DNA of 33,191 nucleotides from an uncultured Novosphingobium sp. Lineage in GTDB: Bacteria > Pseudomonadota > Alphaproteobacteria > Sphingomonadales > Sphingomonadaceae. The translations under genes were made by a program, and so were the position numbers. The DNA lies in contig CALMJG010000138.1 of the NCBI GenBank assembly GCA_937864195.1, forward strand, positions 1-33,191, in the 5' to 3' direction. Below are positions 24,971 through 33,191 of this stretch, piece by piece. Numbering within the stretch: the stretch's first letter is position 1; every line of letters begins with the position of its first letter. The notes beneath the pieces were generated by a model that had not been told where the DNA came from, searched no databases, and was given only the letters and a program-made list of their open reading frames with translations.

Positions 24971-25789
24971 ATGACCACAGGCATGGATTGGCGCGCGCAG
25001 GTCGGGCGCAGCTGGGCGGAGAGCTATCACCTCACCGACCGTAGTTTTGCGGGGCTGACCCAGCGGCTGCTGGAGCGGATTGCCGAGCGCGAGGGCAATC
25101 ACGTGCTCGACATCGGCTGCGGTGCGGGGGAGCTGTCGCTGGCGATCGCGCGCAACCGTCCTCATGCGCAGGTCCTGGGCGTCGACATCTCGGCGCAGCT
25201 GGTCGCAGCGGCGGGCCAGCGCGGCGAGCAGCTGGGCAACGTCCGTTTCATCGAGGCCGATGCGGCGACCTGGCAGGAACCGGGCTTTGCACCAGAAGTG
25301 CTGGTATCGCGCCATGGGGTGATGTTCTTCGATGCTCCCGTGGCGGCCTTTGCCAACCTGCTGAAGATCGCGGCGCCGGAAGCGGAACTGATCTTCTCGT
25401 GCTTCCGCAGCCCGCAGGAAAACCCCTGGGCATCCGACCTTGCCAAGCTGCTGCAATTGCCGCCCCCGACCGATCCCACCGCACCCGGCCCGTTCGCCTT
25501 TGCCGATCCACAGTACGTGGAAGGCATCCTTTCAGGCGCGGGCTGGCTGGGGCCGGGGTTCGAGCCGGTCGACTTTGCCTATATCGCCGGCAAGGGCGAG
25601 GATCCGGTCGAAGACGCGCTGGGCCTGTTTCGCCGGATCGGCCCCGCCGCCCAGGCACTGCGCGCGCTGGAGGGCGAGGCACTCGCTTCTGCCGAGGCGC
25701 GGATTCGCGAATGGCTGGAGGATCACCGCAGCGGCGATCTGGTGGCGCTGCCCGCCGCCGCGTGGATCGTCACGGCGGGGCACGGTTAA
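24971..25789 (+). CDS. class I SAM-dependent methyltransferase
   Basis: A 272-residue cytoplasmic methyltransferase. HVLDIGCGAGELSLAIARNR is the SAM-binding glycine loop, QVLGVDIS carries the acidic ribose-binding residue, and VRFIEADAATW the adenine-contact strand; VLVSRHGVMFFDAPVAAFANLLKI fits the post-motif region. The length and the N-terminal WRAQVGRSWAESYHLTDRSF helix resemble UbiE/methyltransferase-11 type enzymes, but the substrate is not evident. The start is ATG 24971 or four codons later at 24983. It is divergent from the EF-G-like gene with 163 bases between starts and followed after 72 bases by alaS. Confidence 0.85.
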   Translation: MTTGMDWRAQVGRSWAESYHLTDRSFAGLTQRLLERIAEREGNHVLDIGCGAGELSLAIARNRPHAQVLGVDISAQLVAAAGQRGEQLGNVRFIEADAATWQEPGFAPEVLVSRHGVMFFDAPVAAFANLLKIAAPEAELIFSCFRSPQENPWASDLAKLLQLPPPTDPTAPGPFAFADPQYVEGILSGAGWLGPGFEPVDFAYIAGKGEDPVEDALGLFRRIGPAAQALRALEGEALASAEARIREWLEDHRSGDLVALPAAAWIVTAGHG

Positions 25790-25861
25790 AAGGGCAGGAA
25801 GGCCCGCGTTAACTCCTTCCCGCTTGCCGCAAATCGGCCACTGTCCTATCGGCGGGGCATT

Positions 25862-28510
<2,649 letters not shown>

Positions 28511-28511
28511 C

Positions 28512-28598
28512 CGTCATCCCGGCGAATGCCGGGATCGCTGGCAGTTCCGAAGGCACCGCGCTCGCGGCCAGCGGTCCCGGGTCAAGCCCGGGACGACG
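28512..28598. repeat. 87-bp cruciform repeat (CGTCATCCCGG type)
   Basis: The left half (CGTCATCCCGGC-GAAT-GCCGGGAT-CGCTGGC) and the right half (GCCAGCG-GTCCCGGGTC-AAG-CCCGGGACGACG) are near-complements of each other, and each half is itself a hairpin. The unit starts one base after the alaS stop, so it may double as its terminator. CGTCATCCCGGC is familiar as a dispersed intergenic motif in alphaproteobacteria. Confidence 0.65.
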
Positions 28599-28632
28599 TG
28601 AAACGCGCACCATCCTCCTGCGCCTGGAGCGG

Positions 28633-28797
28633 TCAGCCCCTGCGCGCGTGGGTTTCGGGTTCGCTGCCGCGCGGCAGGTCTTTTCCGGCCATGGTGGCGT
28701 CGGTTTGCTGGGCGCGCTTGATCCGGCCCTTGTCCTCGCCGGTCTGGCGGGCGGGGGACTGATCTTCCTGTGGCTGGTGCGGGTCGTTGTGCTTCAT
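28633..28797 (-). CDS. 54-residue hydrophilic protein, unknown function
   Basis: The frame reads MKHNDPHQPQEDQSPARQTG and ends ETHARRG, with no hydrophobic segment: probably disordered, very polar, and cytoplasmic. AAGGAG lies 8 bases before the ATG at 28797, a near-ideal ribosome site. It begins 34 bases after the antiporter stop on the same strand, so it is probably the second gene of that transcript. I do not recognise a family. Confidence 0.6.
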   Translation of the reverse strand: MKHNDPHQPQEDQSPARQTGEDKGRIKRAQQTDATMAGKDLPRGSEPETHARRG

Positions 28798-28831
28798 GGC
28801 TGGCTCTCCTTTGCGGGGAGAGCGAACCGGA

Positions 28832-30616
28832 TCAGCGGGCGCCGTGTTCCCGCAAGGAGCCGCTCTTGAGCTGCGGTTTGGCCTCCAGTCCGCCTTCTTC
28901 CATGATCTGTTCGCGGAATTCGTCGCGCTTTTCGTGGATCGAGGCGATCACCAGTCCCATCGGCACACCCAGGTCCACCAGCACCGCTTCTGACAGCTGG
29001 AGCGAGCTTTCCAGCGCTTCGGGGACCGCGTGGGTGGCCCCGGCGCGGTACAGCGCGGCGGCATGGCGCACGTCGCGCGCGCGGGCGATGATCGGCAGGT
29101 CGGCATAGGCGGCGCGTAGCTTGCGCACCAGGCGCTGGGCGGCGACGGGCTCGTCCATGGTCAGGATCACGGCGGCCGCGTGGTCGGCGCCGATCCGGCG
29201 CAGGGCATCGCCGCGCGCGACATCGCCGAACATGGTGTTCAGGCCCGCCTCCTGCGCAAGCCGGACCTGGTCGGCATCGGAATCGATCGCGACATAAGGA
29301 ATGTCGTGGGTCGCCAGCATCCGCGACACGAGCCGGCCGACCCGGCCGCAGCCGACGACGATCGCGCGGCGTTCCTCGGGCTCGAGCGGCGGGGGCGGGG
29401 TCTGCGCGGCCACGTCCACGCGGCGCGCCAGCCAGCGCCCCAGGATTGCGAGGATCGGCGTGACAGTCAGGCCGATCGCGGTGACGATCTGCCAGAATTG
29501 CGCGGCATCGCGGCTGATCAGGCGCGCGGTGATCGCCGCGCCCAGGACGATCAGGGTGGTTTCCGACGGGCTCGACATCAGGATGCCGGTTTCCGTCGAA
29601 GTGCTGGCGCGCGCGCCCATCAGCCGCAACAGCAGGCCGGTGACCAGCGCCTTGGCCAGCAGGATCACGGTGACGCCCAGCAGGATCTCCAGCGGGCGCG
29701 CCCAGACCACGGCCAGGTCCAGTCCCATCCCCACGGTGATCAGGAACACGCCCAGCGCCAGGCCCTTGAAGGGTTCGGTGATCGCCTCGACCTCTTCGTG
29801 ATAGTCGGTCTCGGCAATCAGCAGGCCCGCGATCAGGGCGCCGACGATGGGCGAGAGGCCGACCACGCCGGTCAGCGTCGAGGCGACGATCACCACCAGC
29901 AGGCTGGCGGCGAGGAACAACTCGGGGCTCTTGGTGCGGGCGGCCTGGGCGAACAGGCGCGGCAGCAGCAGGCGCCCCGCGACCAGCAGGCCGATGATCA
30001 CGACCGCGCCTTCGCCCAGCACGCGCAGCAGTTCCTCGGTGCTTTGCGTCTCGCTGCCCCGGCCCATCGCGCCCAGCAGGAAGATGATCGGCACCAGCGC
30101 GATATCCTCGAACAGCAGCATGGCCAGCGCCGCCTTGCCGACCGGCGTGTTGGTATCGACGATCTTGAGCACCAGCGCGGTCGAGGACAGCGCCAGTGCA
30201 AGGCCAAGTGCGAGGCCCGTCGCCGGTGAATTACCCAGCGCGATCAGCCCGGCGGCGATCAGCGCCGCGCAGCCGATCAGTTCAAGCGCGCCGAGGCCGA
30301 AGACATGCCGCCGCATCGCCCAGAGGCGCCCAAACGACAGTTCCAGCCCGATCGAGAACAGCAGCAGGACGATCCCGAATTCGGCGAAGGGTTCAAGCCG
30401 CTCGGCATCGGTAATGGTGACATAGCCCAGCCAGGGCATCTCGGAAACGTAGGCACCAAGGCCTGACGGGCCGACCAGCAAGCCGACCAGGATGAAACCG
30501 ATGATCGGGGTGATGCGGAACCGCGCAAACAGCGGAATGACAATACCCGCGGCCCCCAGGACCACCAGCGCGTCGGAAAGGATCGAGGTGGAAGTAATCG
30601 GATCGGCTGAGGACAT
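28832..30616 (-). CDS. KefB/KefC-type monovalent cation:proton antiporter (CPA2)
   Basis: A 594-residue inner-membrane protein with about 12 membrane segments in the N-terminal 390 residues: GFILVGLLVGPSGLG, GIVLLLFSIGLELSF, LALALSSTALVLKIVD, LLFEDIALVPIIFLLGAMG and VVGLSPIVGALIAGLLIAETDY. The C-terminal cytoplasmic RCK/TrkA-N domain opens AIVVGCGRVGRLVSRMLA and has YVAIDSDADQV, the NAD(H)-binding fold. K+ or Na+ efflux in exchange for protons is inferred from the family. A frame extending upstream to 31183 is rejected because it lies over icd. The start at 30616 has only a weak ribosome site. A 54-residue gene follows downstream. Confidence 0.92.
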   Translation of the reverse strand: MSSADPITSTSILSDALVVLGAAGIVIPLFARFRITPIIGFILVGLLVGPSGLGAYVSEMPWLGYVTITDAERLEPFAEFGIVLLLFSIGLELSFGRLWAMRRHVFGLGALELIGCAALIAAGLIALGNSPATGLALGLALALSSTALVLKIVDTNTPVGKAALAMLLFEDIALVPIIFLLGAMGRGSETQSTEELLRVLGEGAVVIIGLLVAGRLLLPRLFAQAARTKSPELFLAASLLVVIVASTLTGVVGLSPIVGALIAGLLIAETDYHEEVEAITEPFKGLALGVFLITVGMGLDLAVVWARPLEILLGVTVILLAKALVTGLLLRLMGARASTSTETGILMSSPSETTLIVLGAAITARLISRDAAQFWQIVTAIGLTVTPILAILGRWLARRVDVAAQTPPPPLEPEERRAIVVGCGRVGRLVSRMLATHDIPYVAIDSDADQVRLAQEAGLNTMFGDVARGDALRRIGADHAAAVILTMDEPVAAQRLVRKLRAAYADLPIIARARDVRHAAALYRAGATHAVPEALESSLQLSEAVLVDLGVPMGLVIASIHEKRDEFREQIMEEGGLEAKPQLKSGSLREHGAR

Positions 30617-30661
30617 AGCCGGTCTGTAGGGCACGGGGTGCCCGCTTGTCACGGCCCGGGC

Positions 30662-30697
30662 AAAAGAAAACGGCGGCACCGGGAACCCGGGCCGCCG
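30662..30697 (-). terminator. intrinsic terminator of icd
   Basis: On the reverse strand CGGCGGCCCGGG-TTC-CCGG-T-GCCGCCG is followed directly by TTTTCTTTT, a classic stem and T run, 38 bases after the icd stop. It separates icd from the antiporter gene. Confidence 0.85.
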
Positions 30698-30735
30698 CTT
30701 GTCTTGCCGCCTATCCTGGCGATTGACCGGAAGGC

Positions 30736-31959
30736 TTACTTCCAGTTGGTCATTTCGGTTTCGAGGTTCTGGACGATCGCCTCGAAGAAGCCTTCGGTGG
30801 TCAGCCAGGGCTGGTCCGGACCGATCAGGATTGCGAGATCCTTGGTCATCTTGCCGCTTTCCACGGTGTCGATGCAGACGCGCTCCAGCGTTTCGGCGAA
30901 GCGGACGACATCGGGGGTGTTGTCGAACTTGCCGCGATAGATCAGGCCGCGGGTCCAGGCGAAGATCGAGGCGATCGGGTTCGTGCTGGTCTGCTTGCCC
31001 TGCTGATGCTGGCGGTAGTGACGGGTGACGGTGCCATGGGCGGCTTCGGCCTCCACGGTCTTGCCGTCCGGGGTCATCAGCACCGAGGTCATCAGGCCGA
31101 GGCTGCCGAAGCCCTGGGCAACCTGATCCGACTGCACGTCGCCGTCGTAGTTCTTGCAGGCCCAGACGAACTTGCCCGACCACTTGAGCGCCGAGGCGAC
31201 CATGTCGTCGATCAGGCGGTGTTCGTAGACGATCCCGGCGGCGTCGAACTTCTCCTTGAAGCCTTCGGTTTCGAACACTTCGGCGAACAGATCCTTGAAG
31301 CGGCCGTCATAGGCCTTGAGGATGGTGTTCTTGGTCGACAGGTACACCGGCCAGCCCAGGCCCAGGCCGTAGTTGAAGCTGGCGCGGGCGAAATCGCGGA
31401 TCGAATCGTCCAGGTTGTACATCGCCATGGCGACGCCGCCGCTGGGAAACTGGAACACTTCCTCGTCGATCTTCTCGCCGTTGTCGCCTTCCCAGACGAG
31501 GCGCAGCTTGCCGGGGCCGGGGACGACGAAATCGGTCGCCTTGTACTGGTCGCCAAAGGCATGACGGCCAACCACGATCGGATCGGTCCAGCCCGGGATC
31601 AGGCGGGGGACGTTCTGCATCACGATCGGTTCGCGGAACACCACGCCGCCCAGGATGTTGCGGATCGTGCCGTTGGGCGACTTCCACATCTTCTTGAGGC
31701 CGAATTCCTCGACGCGGGCCTCGTCCGGGGTGATCGTGGCGCACTTCACGCCCACGCCGTACTGCTTGATGGCATTGGCGGCATCGACCGTGATGCGGTC
31801 GCTGGTCTCGTCGCGCTTTTCGACCGAAAGGTCGTAGTACTTCAGGTCGATGTCGAGATAGGGCAGGATCAGCCGCTCACGGATCCACTGCCAGATGATG
31901 CGGGTCATTTCGTCGCCGTCGAGTTCGACGACCGGGTTAGCTACCTTGATCTTGCCCAT
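30736..31959 (-). CDS. icd: NADP-dependent isocitrate dehydrogenase, eukaryote-like subfamily
   Basis: Oxidatively decarboxylates isocitrate to 2-oxoglutarate in the TCA cycle, yielding NADPH. The 407-residue protein starts [20 protein letters not shown] and matches the homodimeric subfamily that includes eukaryotic IDH1/IDH2, rather than the E. coli type. [12 protein letters not shown] binds isocitrate; the catalytic Tyr and Lys regions lie further on, with [20 protein letters not shown] contributing metal-binding aspartates and [17 protein letters not shown] the NADP contacts. The start at 31959 is the family start; a 25-codon upstream extension is unlikely. It is monocistronic, with a strong terminator, and divergent from the crotonase gene. 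Confidence 0.97.
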   Translation of the reverse strand: MGKIKVANPVVELDGDEMTRIIWQWIRERLILPYLDIDLKYYDLSVEKRDETSDRITVDAANAIKQYGVGVKCATITPDEARVEEFGLKKMWKSPNGTIRNILGGVVFREPIVMQNVPRLIPGWTDPIVVGRHAFGDQYKATDFVVPGPGKLRLVWEGDNGEKIDEEVFQFPSGGVAMAMYNLDDSIRDFARASFNYGLGLGWPVYLSTKNTILKAYDGRFKDLFAEVFETEGFKEKFDAAGIVYEHRLIDDMVASALKWSGKFVWACKNYDGDVQSDQVAQGFGSLGLMTSVLMTPDGKTVEAEAAHGTVTRHYRQHQQGKQTSTNPIASIFAWTRGLIYRGKFDNTPDVVRFAETLERVCIDTVESGKMTKDLAILIGPDQPWLTTEGFFEAIVQNLETEMTNWK

Positions 31960-32106
31960 CGTGCGCTTGTCTTTCCCTGGGGAGTTGTTCGGAAAAATTC
32001 CCGGTCCCCTTAGCAGAGCCTTCCCGGTGTGCAAGTTCAGGAGGGGCGCAAGTTCGGCGTGGGCGTCGTTTCAGGGTGGACAGGCCGGCGCCTCGCGGCC
32101 TAGACC

Positions 32107-32124
32107 TTTAACCGACCGATTAAA
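32107..32124. promoter_or_regulatory. near-palindromic operator candidate upstream of the crotonase gene
   Basis: TTTAACCGACCGATTAAA matches its own reverse complement at 14 of 18 positions, is AT-flanked in a GC-rich setting, and lies 23 bases before the ATG at 32148. The ACCGACCG core resembles operators of TetR-type regulators of acyl-CoA metabolism; the regulator is not in this window. Confidence 0.4.
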
Positions 32125-32147
32125 CCTGCTCCCGAGAGGAACTGTCC

Positions 32148-32915
32148 ATGAGCGAAGCACCCGAAGTCCTGACCGAAGTCGAAGACGGCGTCCTGATCAT
32201 CACGATGAACCGTCCCGAGGCGAAGAACGCGATGAACAAGGCCCAGGCCGAAGGCATCGCTGCCGCGCTCGACCGGCTTGATGCCGAAAGCGACCTGCGC
32301 TGCGCGATCCTGACCGGCGCTGGCGGCACCTTCTGCTCGGGCATGGACCTCAAGGGCTTCCTGCGCGGCGAGCGTCCCAGCATCGAAGGCCGCGGCTTTG
32401 GCGGGATGACCGAGTGGACCCCGGCCAAGCCGGTGATCGGCGCGATCGATGGCTATGCGCTGGCCGGCGGCATGGAACTGGCGATGAGCTGCGATCTGAT
32501 CGTGGCCAACTCGGGCGCCAAGTTCGGCATTCCCGAAGCCAAGCGCAGCCTGGCCGCCGCCGCCGGCGGCCTGATCAAGCTGCCGCGCCAGATCCCGCCG
32601 CGCATCGCCATGGAACTGGCGCTGACCGGCGACTTCATCGACGCCAAGCGCGCCTATGAACTGGGCTTCGTCAACCGCGTGGTCGATGGCCCGGCGCTGG
32701 AAGGCGCCAAGGCCCTGGCGCGCGCGGTGGCCGAAAACGGCCCGCTCGCCCTGATCGCCTCGAAGAAGGTGATCCGCGAATCGCACACGTGGTCGGATGC
32801 CGAGATGTGGGCCAAGCAGGCCGAGATCGTCATGCCGGTCTTCGCCAGCGAAGATGCCCGCGAAGGCGCCGCCGCCTTTGCCGAAAAGCGCAAGCCGAAC
32901 TGGCAGGGCAAGTAA
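32148..32915 (+). CDS. crotonase / enoyl-CoA hydratase family protein
   Basis: A 255-residue cytoplasmic enzyme acting on acyl-CoA thioesters. The oxyanion-hole blocks CSGMDLKGF and GYALAGGMELAMSCDL are present. Both glutamates of true enoyl-CoA hydratases are in place, 20 residues apart as in rat ECH: Glu110 (GGMELA) and Glu130 (FGIPEA). That favours hydration of 2-enoyl-CoA in fatty-acid breakdown, though the family also holds isomerases and dehalogenases. The usual GxxPGxGG after PE is replaced by AKRSLAAAAGG. AGAGGA lies 9 bases before the ATG. It is divergent from icd with 188 bases between starts, which hold an operator-like palindrome. Confidence 0.9.
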   Translation: MSEAPEVLTEVEDGVLIITMNRPEAKNAMNKAQAEGIAAALDRLDAESDLRCAILTGAGGTFCSGMDLKGFLRGERPSIEGRGFGGMTEWTPAKPVIGAIDGYALAGGMELAMSCDLIVANSGAKFGIPEAKRSLAAAAGGLIKLPRQIPPRIAMELALTGDFIDAKRAYELGFVNRVVDGPALEGAKALARAVAENGPLALIASKKVIRESHTWSDAEMWAKQAEIVMPVFASEDAREGAAAFAEKRKPNWQGK

Positions 32916-32953
32916 GGCAGACGCGGCAAGCGCAGCGAGCCGCTCCTCAATCC

Positions 32954-32975
32954 CCCCTCCCGCCTGCGGGAGGGG
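32954..32975. repeat. GC-rich palindrome, gene-end type
   Basis: Arms CCCCTCCCGC and GCGGGAGGGG pair perfectly around CT, 39 bases after the crotonase stop. It has the same CCCTCCC core as the palindromes after the S46 peptidase. Confidence 0.6.
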
Positions 32976-33018
32976 CAGGGGGAGGGCCTGTTACAGCGCG
33001 CCGCGCCTTTCGGACGTT

Positions 33019-33040
33019 CGGGGGAGCATTCCCTCCCCCG
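33019..33040. repeat. GC-rich palindrome, inverted partner
   Basis: CGGGGGAG and CTCCCCCG pair perfectly around ATTCCC-like spacer bases. With 32954-32975 and the CCCGCAGGCGG that follows at about 33047, it forms a composite repeat block that fills the gap to the tRNA terminator; no gene is seen in 32916-33116. Confidence 0.5.
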
Positions 33041-33073
33041 ACCCCACCCGCAGGCGGAAGGGGAGCCAGATGC

Positions 33074-33104
33074 AAAAAAGCCCCGGTTTCCCGGGGCTTT
33101 TTTT
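33074..33104 (-). terminator. strong terminator of the tRNA gene (works on both strands)
   Basis: AAAAAAGCCCCGG / CCGGGGCTTTTTT is a perfect stem bordered by A and T runs. Read from the tRNA on the minus strand it lies 13 bases after CCA and ends in T6; read on the plus strand it would also end transcripts from the crotonase gene. Confidence 0.9.
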
Positions 33105-33116
33105 AGCGTTCTTGAA

Positions 33117-33191
33117 TGGTGGGCGTAGCAAGGATTGAACTTGCGACCCCTACGATGTCAACATAGTGCTCTACCACTGAGCTATACGCCC
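33117..33191 (-). tRNA. tRNA-Val, anticodon GAC
   Basis: Reverse strand folds as a complete cloverleaf: acceptor GGGCGTA / TACGCCC, D-arm GCTC-AGTGGTA-GAGC, anticodon arm CTATG-TTGACAT-CGTAG with anticodon GAC, T-arm GCAAG-TTCAATC-CTTGC, discriminator A and an encoded CCA. It reads GUC (and GUU) valine codons. The first base is the last base of the window, so its promoter is outside. No integrase or attachment repeat is seen at its 3' side. Confidence 0.95.

Noticed and set aside
30617-31183. 189-codon N-terminal extension of the antiporter
   Set aside because: The extension runs over icd and its terminator; the family start is at 30616.
33117-33191. tRNA-Val as an integration site for a genomic island
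   Set aside because: No integrase gene and no direct repeat of the tRNA 3' end in the sequence beyond it; the neighbouring genes look like core genome.

Overview
This is a high-GC chromosomal window whose genes and repeats fit an alphaproteobacterium of the order Sphingomonadales. The points for this are: a CckA-type cell-cycle kinase behind smpB; a DUF4169 gene; a eukaryote-like 407-residue NADP isocitrate dehydrogenase; and intergenic palindromes of types I associate with sphingomonad genomes (CGTCATTGCGAG...CGCAATGACG and CGTGTCGAG...CTCGACACG). The genus cannot be fixed from sequence reading alone. Nearly all of the window is core genome. I see no phage, transposase, CRISPR or defence locus.

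Layout. 1-4.4 kb, minus strand: the 5' part of argG, an outer-membrane-like protein of unknown family, a small disulfide-type secreted protein and a cyclopropane-fatty-acid synthase. 4.5-6.6 kb, plus: an S46 periplasmic dipeptidyl peptidase, followed by about 350 bp of stacked palindromic repeats. 6.9-9.0 kb, minus: a GDT1/UPF0016 transporter preceded by a clear yybP-ykoY (Mn2+) riboswitch, a pteridine-reductase-like SDR and a glycine-zipper envelope protein. 9.1-14.3 kb, minus: rlmN, an IalB-like secreted protein, a tight string of very small genes, greB and a soluble lytic transglycosylase.

14.4-18.9 kb, plus: dapA, then smpB, a DUF2062 membrane protein and the CckA-type hybrid kinase, the last three joined by 4-base stop/start overlaps. 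18.9-20.0 kb, minus: a secreted amidohydrolase. 20.1-22.7 kb, plus: a possible 42-residue ORF, recA behind a candidate LexA site, a lipoprotein and a secreted protein. 22.7-24.8 kb, minus: an EF-G paralogue with degenerate GTPase motifs, divergent from a SAM methyltransferase; then alaS (plus). 28.6-32.0 kb, minus: a KefB/C-type antiporter with a 54-residue gene behind it, and icd with a strong terminator. 32.1-33.2 kb: a crotonase (plus) and a complete tRNA-Val(GAC) on the minus strand whose 5' end is the last base of the window.

Most genes are housekeeping: arginine and lysine synthesis, translation and its rescue, SOS repair, cell-cycle control, envelope maintenance. The most rewarding places to look are the riboswitch-transporter unit bracketed by two copies of one repeat family, the string of tiny genes at 10.4-11.7 kb, the small ORF and dyads upstream of recA, and the EF-G-like protein. 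I did not find a convincing new multi-gene system.
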